From assembly GCA_963702495.1 (NCBI GenBank), contig CAVPDA010000014.1, positions 62,001 to 126,000 on the forward strand: a stretch of 64,000 nucleotides of DNA, read 5' to 3'. The DNA comes from CAVPDA01 sp963702495. Its GTDB lineage: Bacteria; Pseudomonadota; Gammaproteobacteria; Burkholderiales; Rhodocyclaceae. Each line of letters starts with the position of its first letter. Position 1 is the stretch's first letter. Below are positions 33,031-41,817 of this stretch, piece by piece. The position numbers and the translations under genes were made by a program. The notes under the pieces are model-generated. The model was not told the origin of the DNA. It was given only the letters and a program-made list of their open reading frames with translations, and searched no databases.

Positions 33031-33398
33031 TTTGAGTCGGGCATGACGTACGTAATCGGGAGATGCGGCGCGGACGGTTTCGGACAAGCGTTGGCTCGTG
33101 GGCTGTCTCCGGGAGAATCGGATGGCAATAGTCCCCGGCCGCATCATTCCTGCAATGCGGTTTCCGGGTTGCCGCGCGTGCGGCACCGGGCTGGCGCTGG
33201 AATAGTCGTTGGGGCGGTGCGGGAGCCGCGGGATTACGCCATACCTGCCCGGCGGCAATAGAAGGCCTTCTTGTTCCCATAAAAACGGTGAAGGGGATAG
33301 ATCCGGGGGGCGGCCGCCGCGGACCATGGCGACTGTGGCTGCCGCGAGGTAACATGCCAACCTTTGGCCGACCAGCCCGTGCCCGAGGGGCACCGTAT
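33031..33398. other. Region between the pckG relic and malic enzyme
   Basis: About 370 bases in which I cannot recognise further pckG text or another gene. It should hold the malic enzyme promoter. The start chosen for malic enzyme has no strong Shine-Dalgarno (GAGGGGCACCGTAT lies before it). Confidence 0.4.
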
Positions 33399-35696
33399 AT
33401 GAATGAGCGAGTAAAGAGCGTTGCCCTGGACTACCATCGCCTGCCGACGCCCGGCAAGATTGCCGTCACCCCGACCAAGGCCTTGACCAACCAGCAGGAT
33501 CTGTCGCTGGCCTATTCGCCCGGGGTGGCCGAAGCGTGCGAGGCGATCGTCGCCGACCCGTCCCAGGTCAGTTGTCTCACGGCGCGCGCCAATCTCATCG
33601 GCGTGGTAACCAATGGGACGGCGGTGCTCGGCCTCGGACCCATCGGCCCGCTCGCCGCGAAACCGGTCATGGAAGGCAAGGCCGTCCTTTTCAAGAAGTT
33701 TGCCGGCATCGACGTGTTCGACATCGAGATCAACGAGCGCGACCCTGACCGGCTGGTGGACATCGTCGCCTCCCTCGAGCCGACGTTTGGCGGCATCAAC
33801 CTGGAGGACATCAAGGCGCCCGAATGCTTCGAAGTGGAGCGCAAACTGCGGGAACGGATGAAGATTCCCGTGTTTCACGACGACCAGCACGGGACGGCGA
33901 TCGTCGTCGGAGCGGCGGTGCTCAACGGCCTCAAAGTCGTCGGCAAGGACATTCGCCACGTCAAGCTGGTCGCCTCCGGGGCGGGAGCGGCGGCCCTGGC
34001 CTGCCTCGACCTGCTGGTGCTGCTGGGCTTGCCGGTGGAGAACGTCTGGGTGACCGACATCAAGGGCGTGGTGTACAAGGGCCGGCTCGAGGACATGGAC
34101 CCGCACAAGGCCCGCTACGCCCAGCCCACGGACGCGCGCAAGCTCGGCGACGTGATCGCCGACGCCGACATCTTCCTGGGACTGTCCGCCGGCGGCGTGC
34201 TGAAGCAGGACATGGTGAAGCGCATGGCGCCGAAGCCGCTGATCCTCGCCCTGGCCAATCCGACGCCGGAAATCATGCCGGAGGAGGTGAAGGCGGTGCG
34301 TGACGACGCCATCATGGCCACCGGCCGCTCGGACTACCCAAACCAGGTGAACAACGTGCTGTGCTTCCCGTTCATTTTCCGCGGGGCGCTGGACGTGGGC
34401 GCCACCACCATCACCGAGGCGATGAAGCTGGCCTCCGTTCAGGCCATCGCCGAACTGGCTCAGGCCGAGCAATCGGAGATCGTGACCGCGGCGTACGGCG
34501 AGCGCCAGCCGAGCTTCGGCCCGGAATATCTGATTCCCAAGCCCTTCGATCCCCGATTGATCGTCAAGATCGCCCCTGCGGTGGCCAAAGCCGCCATGGA
34601 CTCCGGCGTGGCGACGCGGCCGATCGCCGATTTCGACGCTTATCGCGCGCAGCTCGATGCCTTCGTTTACCACTCCGGCTTCATCATGAAGCCGGTGTTC
34701 GCCGTGGCGAAGGAAAATCCCAAGCGCATCGTGTTCTCCGAAGGAGAGGACGAGCGCGTGCTGCGTGCGGTCCAAGTGGTCCTGGAGGAGGGGATGGCGC
34801 AGCCCATCCTCATCGGGCGTCCGACGGTGGTGGAAAAGCGCATCCAGCAATATGGACTGCGCCTCAGGATCGGCGAGGATTTTCAGCTCATCAATCCGGA
34901 GTGGGACCCCGAGCGGTATCGCCGCTACTGGGTCGAGTATCACCGCCTGGCCGAGCGCAAGGGCATCACCGAGCAGTACGCCAAGATCGAGATGCGCCGG
35001 CGTCAGACCCTGATCGGATCGATGATGATCCACTACGGCGAGGCCGACGGCATGATCTGCGGCACCTTCGGCCTGCATCATCTGCATCTGCATTACATCG
35101 ATCAGGTGATCGGCCGGCGTGCCGGGGTGGCCAATTACTACGCCATGAACCTGCTGGTCCTGCCCACGCGCACCCTGTTCATCTGCGATACCTATGTCAA
35201 TTACGATCCGACCTCGGAGCAGATCGCCGAGATGACCGTCCTGGCAGCGGAGGAGGTGCGTCGATTCGGACTCGTACCGAAAGTGGCGCTCCTGTCGCAC
35301 TCCGAGTTCGGCACCGAAAGCACGCCGACGGCAGTCAAGATGCGCCGGGCCCTGGACATTCTGTGGAAGATCGCGCCGGACCTGGAGGTGGAGGGCGAGA
35401 TGCACGGCGATGCCGCGCTCTCGGAGGAGATCCGGATGTCGATCTTTCCGCGCTCGCGCCTCAAGGGCGACGCCAACCTGCTGATCATGCCGACGGTGGA
35501 TGCGGCCAACATCGCCTTCAACCTGCTCAAGACCGCAGCCGGCGATGGCCTGACCGTGGGGCCGATGCTGCTTGGCGCCGCGAAGCCGGTGCATATCCTG
35601 ACGCCGACGGCGACCGTGCGTCGCATCGTCAACATGACGGCCCTGACCGTGGTCGAGGCGACGGCCGGCCACCGCCAGGAGCGCGGCGCACTCTAG
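33399..35696 (+). CDS. maeB: NADP-dependent malic enzyme with phosphotransacetylase-like domain
   Basis: Oxidatively decarboxylates malate to pyruvate with NADP+. The 765-aa protein has the malic enzyme N- and NAD-binding domains in residues 1-430: TNQQDLSLAYSPGVAEAC near residue 30, VFHDDQHGTAIVVGAAVLNG near residue 160 and LALANPTPEIMPEE. A C-terminal phosphate acetyltransferase-like domain (about 435-760) follows, as in E. coli MaeB. In that family the C-terminal domain is regulatory, for example through acetyl-CoA. The ATG at 33399 begins MNERVKSVALDYHRLPTPGK. Its neighbour is a broken pckG, so it may carry C4-to-C3 flux here. Confidence 0.93.
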   Translation: MNERVKSVALDYHRLPTPGKIAVTPTKALTNQQDLSLAYSPGVAEACEAIVADPSQVSCLTARANLIGVVTNGTAVLGLGPIGPLAAKPVMEGKAVLFKKFAGIDVFDIEINERDPDRLVDIVASLEPTFGGINLEDIKAPECFEVERKLRERMKIPVFHDDQHGTAIVVGAAVLNGLKVVGKDIRHVKLVASGAGAAALACLDLLVLLGLPVENVWVTDIKGVVYKGRLEDMDPHKARYAQPTDARKLGDVIADADIFLGLSAGGVLKQDMVKRMAPKPLILALANPTPEIMPEEVKAVRDDAIMATGRSDYPNQVNNVLCFPFIFRGALDVGATTITEAMKLASVQAIAELAQAEQSEIVTAAYGERQPSFGPEYLIPKPFDPRLIVKIAPAVAKAAMDSGVATRPIADFDAYRAQLDAFVYHSGFIMKPVFAVAKENPKRIVFSEGEDERVLRAVQVVLEEGMAQPILIGRPTVVEKRIQQYGLRLRIGEDFQLINPEWDPERYRRYWVEYHRLAERKGITEQYAKIEMRRRQTLIGSMMIHYGEADGMICGTFGLHHLHLHYIDQVIGRRAGVANYYAMNLLVLPTRTLFICDTYVNYDPTSEQIAEMTVLAAEEVRRFGLVPKVALLSHSEFGTESTPTAVKMRRALDILWKIAPDLEVEGEMHGDAALSEEIRMSIFPRSRLKGDANLLIMPTVDAANIAFNLLKTAAGDGLTVGPMLLGAAKPVHILTPTATVRRIVNMTALTVVEATAGHRQERGAL

Positions 35697-35893
35697 AAGC
35701 GCCGCCGCTTGCCGTAACAGCCTGAGTTGGCTCGGGGCTTTGCGCGGCGGGCCGCGAGCAGTGGCAACATCGGACGGTATCGATTCTTGAATTGACTTAA
35801 ACAAACACTTTTATCCCTCTATTTTTGCTTGCAAACCCCGATGAGATCATTAAACTCTGAGGAAAACAGAAGTGCTCTCTCGAGGAGAACCGG
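35697..35893 (+). promoter_or_regulatory. AT-richer region before the PBP7-like gene
   Basis: Bases about 35785-35875 are clearly less GC-rich than the surroundings (TTGACTTAAACAAACACTTT and similar) and should contain the promoter. TTGACT at 35792 is a candidate -35, but no -10 at proper spacing is convincing. CGAGGAGAACCGG is the Shine-Dalgarno. Confidence 0.5.
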
Positions 35894-36994
35894 ATGAAAC
35901 CAGGATCGGCAGTGCTCCCCTTGCTTTGTGCCGCCCTGTTGGCGGTTTCGGCCGCGCTGAGCAGCGGTGTCCAGGCGGCGACCGCGGAGAAGGCCACGCC
36001 GGCCAAGAGCGCCACCAAGGGCGCCACCAAGCCCGCCAAGAAGGACAGCGTCAAGACGGCTCCACCTTCCACGGCAAAGAAGCAGGCGGTCGCAACCGCC
36101 ACCAAGAGCGCAAAGAGCGCCAAGGTGCGGCTCACCCGGAAGCAGCAACTCGCCGCCAAGAAAGAGGCCGAATCGCGGGCAGCCGTGGCTGCCGCGGCGA
36201 GGGAACTCAACCACTTTGCCGTCGATGGCGACGGCAATCCGCTGCTTCGCTCTGCCGCCGTCGTGGTGCAGGATCAATCGTCGGGCACGGTGTTGTTCGA
36301 AAAGAACTCCGACGCCGTGCTGCCGATCGCGTCGATCACCAAGCTCATGACGGCCATGGTGGTGCTGGACGCCAAGCAGGGCCTGCGCGAGACCCTGGCC
36401 ATCGATGACGATGACGTGGACACGCTGCGCAACACCCGGTCGCGCCTTGCCGTCGGCACCCAACTCATGCGCGAGGACATGCTGCGGCTGGCGCTGATGT
36501 CGTCGGAAAATCGCGCCGCCGCTGCGCTGGCGCGGCATTATCCGGGCGGCAGCGCGGCCTTCATCGCGGCCATGAATCGCAAGGCAGCGGACCTCGGACT
36601 AGCCGACACCCGCTTCTTCGATTCCACCGGACTCAATGCTGGCAATGTCTCGAGCGCCCGCGACCTGTGCAAGATGGTAACGGCAGCCACGAAATACCCG
36701 CTGATCCGGGAGTTCACCACCACGGCCGAGTACACGGTGGAGATCCATGGCCGGGCGCGCACCTTCCACAACACCAATGCGCTGGTGCGCAATCCCGACT
36801 GGGACATCGGCGTCTCCAAGACCGGTTTCATCAACGAGGCCGGCCGCTGCCTGGTCATGCAGGCCTGGCTCAACGAGAAGCCGATGATCATCGTCCTGCT
36901 CGACTCATGGGGCAAGCTGACGCGCCTGGGTGATGCCAATCGCATCAAGCGCTGGGTCGAGAGCGCGACGCTGACCGCGCGTCCGGCGAGTTGA
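35894..36994 (+). CDS. pbpG: D-alanyl-D-alanine endopeptidase (PBP7-like)
   Basis: Periplasmic low-molecular-mass penicillin-binding protein that cleaves D-Ala-mDAP cross-links. The 366-aa product has a signal peptide (residues 1-29) and a Lys/Ala/Thr-rich linker to about residue 95. The peptidase S11 domain follows with SITK (Ser147-Lys150) as the active-site SxxK, SSEN as the SxN motif and VSKTG as the KTG motif. The basic linker may bind the cell wall and is longer than in E. coli PBP7. Its stop overlaps the start of the next gene, which is unrelated in function. Confidence 0.93.
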   Translation: MKPGSAVLPLLCAALLAVSAALSSGVQAATAEKATPAKSATKGATKPAKKDSVKTAPPSTAKKQAVATATKSAKSAKVRLTRKQQLAAKKEAESRAAVAAAARELNHFAVDGDGNPLLRSAAVVVQDQSSGTVLFEKNSDAVLPIASITKLMTAMVVLDAKQGLRETLAIDDDDVDTLRNTRSRLAVGTQLMREDMLRLALMSSENRAAAALARHYPGGSAAFIAAMNRKAADLGLADTRFFDSTGLNAGNVSSARDLCKMVTAATKYPLIREFTTTAEYTVEIHGRARTFHNTNALVRNPDWDIGVSKTGFINEAGRCLVMQAWLNEKPMIIVLLDSWGKLTRLGDANRIKRWVESATLTARPAS

Positions 36995-37965
36995 GCGGCG
37001 GCAAGGCGGTGGCGGCACCCCTGATCGATCTGCTGCCGCCGCAAGACCCCGCCCTCCAGGAGATCCTGGCGGGGCTGGCGCGGCATCCCAAAGAACTTCC
37101 CGCAAAGTATTTTTACGACGCCGCCGGCTCGGCGCTGTTCGAGCGCATCTGCGATCTGCCCGAATACTATCTGACCCGGGCCGAGCTGCAGTTGATGGAG
37201 CGTCATGCCCCGGCCATGGCCGACTTTCTCGGCGCCGGCTGCGAGTTGATCGAATTCGGCTGCGGCTCCGGGCGCAAGACACGTCTGCTGCTGGAGGCAC
37301 TGCAGCCGCTCGCCTTCGTGCCGATAGACATCTCGCGCGCCGCCTTGGAGGGCGCCTGTTCCGATCTGGCGCGGGACTTCCCGGGCGTGCGCATCACGGC
37401 GCTGCTGGCGGATTACACGCGAGCGATCGACTACCCCCGCAGCAGCGACTTGGCCATCGGTCGTCGCGCCGTCTATTTTCCCGGCTCCACGGTCGGCAAC
37501 TTCACGCGCGAGGAGGCGACCGCCTTCCTGCGCATGGTACGCGACCTGGTCGGCGACGGCGGCGCGCTGGTGATCGGCGTCAACCTCAAGAAGGACCCGG
37601 CTGTGCTGCACGCCGCCTACAACGATGCGGCGGGCGTCACCGCCGCGTTCAATCTCAACATGCTGGCGCATCTCAACCGCCGCTTCGGCGCCGACTTCGA
37701 TCTGGCCGGATTCGAGCACTTCGCGTTCTATGATGAACAGATGGGGCGCATCGAGATGCACCTGCATGCGCTGCAGCCGCAGAAGGTGCGGCTGGCGGGC
37801 CACTCGTTCGGTTTCGCCGCCGGCGAACTGATGCGCACCGAGATTTCCTGCAAGTACGACGTGCAGGAGTTCGAGAACGTCGGTCGGCGTGCGGGCTTCC
37901 GGCCGGCCAGGACCTGGTTCGACGACGGGCAGCGCTTCGCCGTGTTCGGCTTCGTCGGCGCTTGA
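36991..37965 (+). CDS. egtD: L-histidine N-alpha-methyltransferase (EgtD-like)
   Basis: A 324-aa S-adenosylmethionine-dependent methyltransferase of the EgtD family (DUF2260), which makes hercynine by trimethylating histidine, the first step to ergothioneine. The N-terminal motif LPAKYFYDAAGSALFERICD and EYYLTRAELQLM lead to the SAM site LIEFGCGSGRKTRLLLEAL near residue 90. VYFPGSTVGNFTREEA and the region with FEHFAFYDEQMGRIEMHL contribute to substrate binding. The start is TTG at 36991, overlapping the pbpG stop. The usual partner egtB is not in this window; the next gene is a DUF4202 protein. Confidence 0.9.
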   Translation: MSGGKAVAAPLIDLLPPQDPALQEILAGLARHPKELPAKYFYDAAGSALFERICDLPEYYLTRAELQLMERHAPAMADFLGAGCELIEFGCGSGRKTRLLLEALQPLAFVPIDISRAALEGACSDLARDFPGVRITALLADYTRAIDYPRSSDLAIGRRAVYFPGSTVGNFTREEATAFLRMVRDLVGDGGALVIGVNLKKDPAVLHAAYNDAAGVTAAFNLNMLAHLNRRFGADFDLAGFEHFAFYDEQMGRIEMHLHALQPQKVRLAGHSFGFAAGELMRTEISCKYDVQEFENVGRRAGFRPARTWFDDGQRFAVFGFVGA

Positions 37966-38047
37966 TACCAGCGTCGGCCGGCAGGCGCGCCGGTCGGTGT
38001 GTACTCGCCTCGACGCCGAGGGTCGCGCGGCCCGGGAGGAAACGCCG

Positions 38048-38665
38048 ATGATCGATGATCGCCACCGCTTCGAGACCGCCATCGCCCGCATCGATGCCGC
38101 CAACGCCAAAGATCCGGAGCACGAGCGGGTCAACGCACAGTCGCTGGCGAAGGAGTTGATTTACGGACGGCGCATGAGCGAAATGCTCGACCGTTTTGCG
38201 CCCGACTCCCCCGAGGCCCTGCAACTCGCCGTGCGCGGCCAGCACATCCGGCGCTGGGAAATCCCCCGCGCCTCCTATCCCCAGACACCGTTCGGCTACA
38301 AGCAGTGGCGCGCGCGCCTGCTGAAGTTCCACGCCGAAGCCGCCGCCGCGATCCTGCGGGACGTGGGGTACGACGACGCTACGGTCGGAACAGTGGAATG
38401 CCTGCTGCGCAAGGAAGGCGTCAAGGTGAACCCGGATACGCAGACGCTGGAGGACGTGGCGGACCTGGTGTTCCTGGAGCATTACCTGGCGGATTTCGCC
38501 GCCACCCACCCCCAGTACGACGACGCGAAGCTGACCGACATCCTGCGCAAGATTTGGCGCAAGATGTCGGCCGCTGGCCGTGCCGCGGCCCTCACCCGGG
38601 TCAATCTGCCCGAGCAGTTGGTACCGCTGATCCGGAAAGCGGCCGCACAAAGCGGCGAAAAATAA
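38048..38665 (+). CDS. DUF4202 domain protein
   Basis: A 205-aa soluble alpha-helical protein matching DUF4202. It includes FETAIARIDAANAKDP, EHERVNAQSLAKELIYGRRM, VRGQHIRRWEIPR, PFGYKQWRARLLKFHAE and VADLVFLEHYLADFAATH. The His and Asp pattern resembles an HD-like metal fold, but the activity is not known. A GGGAGGAAACGCCG Shine-Dalgarno favours ATG 38048 over an upstream extension in a low-complexity stretch. It lies 82 bases after egtD in the same direction and may be cotranscribed. Confidence 0.83.
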   Translation: MIDDRHRFETAIARIDAANAKDPEHERVNAQSLAKELIYGRRMSEMLDRFAPDSPEALQLAVRGQHIRRWEIPRASYPQTPFGYKQWRARLLKFHAEAAAAILRDVGYDDATVGTVECLLRKEGVKVNPDTQTLEDVADLVFLEHYLADFAATHPQYDDAKLTDILRKIWRKMSAAGRAAALTRVNLPEQLVPLIRKAAAQSGEK

Positions 38666-38723
38666 GTCGGCGACGAATAAGTACGTCGCGCCTCAACCGC
38701 TCGACCGACGCTCCCGCTTGCCC

Positions 38724-39524
38724 TCAGCGTTTCTTCGCCGGCAGGTATCCGATCGTGTGGGAGATCTCTTCGGCAGTCTGGCGCACCAGCGGCGCCCAGT
38801 CCGGGTTGAAGCGGTCCGCCGGCGCCGACAGGGAGATGCCGGCCACCAGTTCGCCGGTGTCGTCGCGGATGCCGGCGGCGATGCAGCGCAGGCCGGTCTC
38901 GGCCTCCTCGTTGTCGAAGGCGATGCCATGGCGCCGCACGCGGTCGAGTTCCTTCTCCAGCGCCTGCAGCGTGGTCAGGGATGTCGGCGTGAAGCCGGGC
39001 AGCCCTGTGCGCTTGGCATATTCCTTCACCTTGGCGGCGCCGTCCTCCGCCAGGAACAGCTTGCCCGTCGCGGTGGTGTGCAAGGGCGCGCGCGCGCCCA
39101 CCAGATGGACCACCTTGATCGAGGCGCGTCCGCTGGATGTGCGCTCGACGTACACGATCTCGTCGCCCTGGCGCACTCCCATGTTGACGCTCTCGCCGAT
39201 GGCCTGGTGCAGCTTCTGCATCTGCGCCATGGCGGAATCGCGGATATTGATGCGCGACTTCACCAGATTGCCCAACTCCAGCAGGCGGATGCCGAGACCA
39301 TAATAGCCGGGCTCGCCGCGTTCGACGAAGCCGCTCGCCGCCAGGGCCGAAAGGATTCGATGCGCCGTCAACGGATGCAGCCCGGATTCCTGCGCCAGTT
39401 GCTTGAGGCTCACCGGTTCTTGGTAGTAGGACAGGACGTCGAGCAGTTTCATCATGCGCTCGATGACCTGGATCGGGTTCCTGTTTTCCGCGCCGGAAAG
39501 CGATTGACTCGCATTTTTCGCCAT
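38724..39524 (-). CDS. IclR-family transcriptional regulator
   Basis: A 266-aa repressor/activator with an N-terminal winged HTH (PIQVIERMMKLLDVLSYYQE, VSLKQLAQESGLHPLTAHRI near residue 38) and a C-terminal effector-binding IclR domain (HLVGARAPLHTTATGKLFLA, LRCIAAGIRDDTGELVAGIS). It is divergent from the lactate-utilisation genes across 74 bases, so it is the probable regulator of lutA and the genes behind it; the effector may be a 2-hydroxy- or 2-oxo-acid. The gap contains TATACTCCTAGAG around 39535-39547, which may hold a promoter and operator. Confidence 0.9.
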   Translation of the reverse strand: MAKNASQSLSGAENRNPIQVIERMMKLLDVLSYYQEPVSLKQLAQESGLHPLTAHRILSALAASGFVERGEPGYYGLGIRLLELGNLVKSRINIRDSAMAQMQKLHQAIGESVNMGVRQGDEIVYVERTSSGRASIKVVHLVGARAPLHTTATGKLFLAEDGAAKVKEYAKRTGLPGFTPTSLTTLQALEKELDRVRRHGIAFDNEEAETGLRCIAAGIRDDTGELVAGISLSAPADRFNPDWAPLVRQTAEEISHTIGYLPAKKR

Positions 39525-39598
39525 GGCCGAATACTATACTCCTAGAGAGCGGTCCACCATGCGAAACGCAGTCTTGGCATGCGAGAAACGGAGGGTTC

Positions 39599-40324
39599 AT
39601 GCGCGTCGGCCTGTTCGTCACCTGTCTCGTCGACCTGATTCGCCCGCGCATCGGCTTCGCCGCCCTCCGATTGCTGGAAGCGGCCGGCTGTCAGGTGATC
39701 GTTCCTGCGGCCCAGACCTGCTGCGGCCAGCCCGGATACAACTCGGGCGATCGGTCCGCCACCCGTGCGCTGGCGCTCAAGCTGATCGACGAGTTCGCCG
39801 ACTGCGAATACGTGGTGCTGCCCTCCGGTTCCTGCGCCGGGATGATCCGCGAGCACTATGCCGACGTGTTCCGGGATGACGCCGCCAACGGGCAGCGCGC
39901 CGCCGCCCTCGCCGCGAAGACCTATGAACTGACCGATTTCCTGGTGAATGTGGCGAAACTCGACCGCGTGCCGGGCCGCTTCGACGGCAGCGTCACCTAC
40001 CACGATTCCTGTTCCGGCCTGCGCGAACTGGGCGTCAAAGCGCAGCCGCGCGCCCTGCTGTCCAAGGTGCCGGGTCTGCGCCTGACCGAGTTGAACGGCG
40101 CCGAAGAATGCTGCGGCTTCGGCGGCGCGTTCTCCGTCAAGTTCGGCGACATCTCGGCGCGCATCGCGGAACGCAAGTGCGGCAACATCCAGGCCAGCGG
40201 CGCGGACGCCATCGTCGGCGGCGACCTCGGCTGCCTGCTCAACATCGAAGGCAAGCTGCGGCGCATGGGCGACGACAGGACGCGCGTGCTGCACGTCTCC
40301 GAAGTGCTGGCGGGGAACGACTGA
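39599..40324 (+). CDS. lutA: (Fe-S)-binding protein LutA
   Basis: A 241-aa subunit of the LutABC L-lactate-oxidising complex (YkgE-like). It has two CCG cysteine-rich domains that bind an iron-sulfur cluster: TCLVDLIRPR with QTCCGQPGYNSG (residues 9-50), and HDSCSGLRELGV with EECCGFGGAFSVKFGD (about residues 135-190). It is the first gene of the cluster and overlaps lutB by one base (stop TGA and start ATG share an A at 40324). Divergent to the IclR gene. Confidence 0.92.
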   Translation: MRVGLFVTCLVDLIRPRIGFAALRLLEAAGCQVIVPAAQTCCGQPGYNSGDRSATRALALKLIDEFADCEYVVLPSGSCAGMIREHYADVFRDDAANGQRAAALAAKTYELTDFLVNVAKLDRVPGRFDGSVTYHDSCSGLRELGVKAQPRALLSKVPGLRLTELNGAEECCGFGGAFSVKFGDISARIAERKCGNIQASGADAIVGGDLGCLLNIEGKLRRMGDDRTRVLHVSEVLAGND

Positions 40325-41733
40325 TGGAAGTCCGCTCCATGCACTTCAAGGCGCGGGTCGCGGAGAAGCTGAACGACCCGGTCCTGCAGGGAAATCTCAG
40401 GGTCTCCAAGGGCAAGTTCGTGGACAAGCGCGCCGAATCGATCCGGGAACTGCCCGAGTTCGAGGCGACGCGCGATGCGGCGGAGGCGATACGCAACCGG
40501 GCGCTGCGCGACCTCGACCTCTGGCTCGAAGAGTTCGAGCGCAAGGCGACGGCAGCGGGAGGAAACGTCCTGTGGGCGAGGGACGGCGACGAGGTGTGCC
40601 GGCTGGTGATCGACATCGCGCGCCGGCACGGCGTGCGCAAGATCACCAAGTCGAAGTCGATGCTGTCGGAGGAGGCCGGGCTCAATCAGGCGCTGGAGGC
40701 GGCGGGCATCCAGCCGGTGGAGACCGATCTCGGCGAGTACATCCTGCAGATCAACGACAACGAGCCGCCGTCGCACATCATCGCGCCCGTGGTGCACAAG
40801 TCCAAGGAAGAGGTGGCGGACCTCTTCGCCCGGGTGCATGGCAAGCCGCGCAAGACCGACATCAACGAGATGACGCGCGAGGCGCGGGAGATCCTGCGGC
40901 CCCACTTCCTCAGCGCCGAGATGGGCATCTCCGGCGGCAACTTCCTCATCGCCGAGACCGGCTCGGTGGCGGTGGTGACCAACGAGGGCAACGGCCGCAT
41001 GGTGACCTCGCTGCCCAAGGTGCATGTGGTCATCACCGGGGTGGAGAAGGTGATCCCGACGCTGGAAGACCTGTGCACCCTGATGCGCCTGCTGCCGCGC
41101 TCCGCCACCGGCCAGTCCATCACCAACTACATCTCGGTCCTCACCGGCAGGAAACGGCCGGAAGAGTTGGACGGCGCCGAGCACATGTATTTCATCCTGG
41201 TGGACAACGGCCGGGTCGGTCTGCTCGGCAGCGAGTTTCAGGACATGCTGCGCTGCATCCGCTGCGGCGCCTGCATGAACCATTGTCCCGTGTATCAGAC
41301 GATTGGCGGCCACGCCTACGGCTGGGTCTATCCGGGACCGATGGGCTCGGTGCTGACGCCGCTCTACACCGGTCTCGACCAGGCGCTCGACCTGCCGCAC
41401 GCCGCGACGCTGTGCAACCAGTGCGGCGTCGTCTGTCCGGTGAAGATTCCGCTGCCCGAGCTGCTGCGCAAGCTGCGCGAGAAGCAGGTGGAACAGGGCA
41501 TGCGGCCGTGGTTCGAACGCGTCGCCCTCAAGACATGGGCGTGGGTGGCGACCCAGCCCTGGCTCTATGCGCTGGGAACGAAGTTCGCCGTGCGCTATCT
41601 GCGCTGGCTGGCGCATGGCAGCGATCGCATCCGCGTGCTTTCGGCGGCGCCGAGCTGGACCGAGGGCCGCGACTTCCCCGCGCCCGAAGGCAGGACTTTC
41701 CGAGAACTGTACGCACAACGACAAAGGCGTTAG
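40324..41733 (+). CDS. lutB: Iron-sulfur protein LutB
   Basis: A 469-aa LutB-like subunit (YkgF). The N-terminal part is a LUD domain (VRKITKSKSMLSEEAGLNQA, MGISGGNFLIAETGSVAVVT). It is followed by two 4Fe-4S motifs near residues 315-365: CIRCGACMNHCPVYQ and CNQCGVVCPVKIP. It passes electrons in L-lactate oxidation to pyruvate together with LutA and LutC. The TAG stop is the first element of an 11-bp inverted repeat. The next gene, a 2-hydroxyacid dehydrogenase, intervenes before lutC, which is unusual. Confidence 0.93.
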   Translation: MEVRSMHFKARVAEKLNDPVLQGNLRVSKGKFVDKRAESIRELPEFEATRDAAEAIRNRALRDLDLWLEEFERKATAAGGNVLWARDGDEVCRLVIDIARRHGVRKITKSKSMLSEEAGLNQALEAAGIQPVETDLGEYILQINDNEPPSHIIAPVVHKSKEEVADLFARVHGKPRKTDINEMTREAREILRPHFLSAEMGISGGNFLIAETGSVAVVTNEGNGRMVTSLPKVHVVITGVEKVIPTLEDLCTLMRLLPRSATGQSITNYISVLTGRKRPEELDGAEHMYFILVDNGRVGLLGSEFQDMLRCIRCGACMNHCPVYQTIGGHAYGWVYPGPMGSVLTPLYTGLDQALDLPHAATLCNQCGVVCPVKIPLPELLRKLREKQVEQGMRPWFERVALKTWAWVATQPWLYALGTKFAVRYLRWLAHGSDRIRVLSAAPSWTEGRDFPAPEGRTFRELYAQRQRR

Positions 41734-41805
41734 CCACAGAGCGCACCGAGAACACGGAGATACCCGTATCTCAGTCTCTCTGTGACCTTGTGACCTCTGT
41801 GGCTA
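41731..41805. repeat. Inverted repeat between lutB and the dehydrogenase
   Basis: TAGCCACAGAG (41731-41741) and CTCTGTGGCTA (41795-41805) are perfect 11-bp arms about 53 bases apart. The inner region contains GAGATAC-CCGTATCTC, another small palindrome. It resembles the dispersed ACAGAG-type intergenic repeats of many proteobacteria and again begins on the stop codon of the upstream gene. Confidence 0.75.
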
Positions 41806-41817
41806 TGATCCTACTTC

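Noticed and set aside
33031..33398. N-terminal half of pckG
   Set aside because: I searched all three minus-strand frames for PEP carboxykinase motifs and found none upstream of HPNARFTAP.
33234..35804. 856-codon minus-strand frame opposite malic enzyme
   Set aside because: Same effect; the plus strand has a full malic enzyme with correct motifs.
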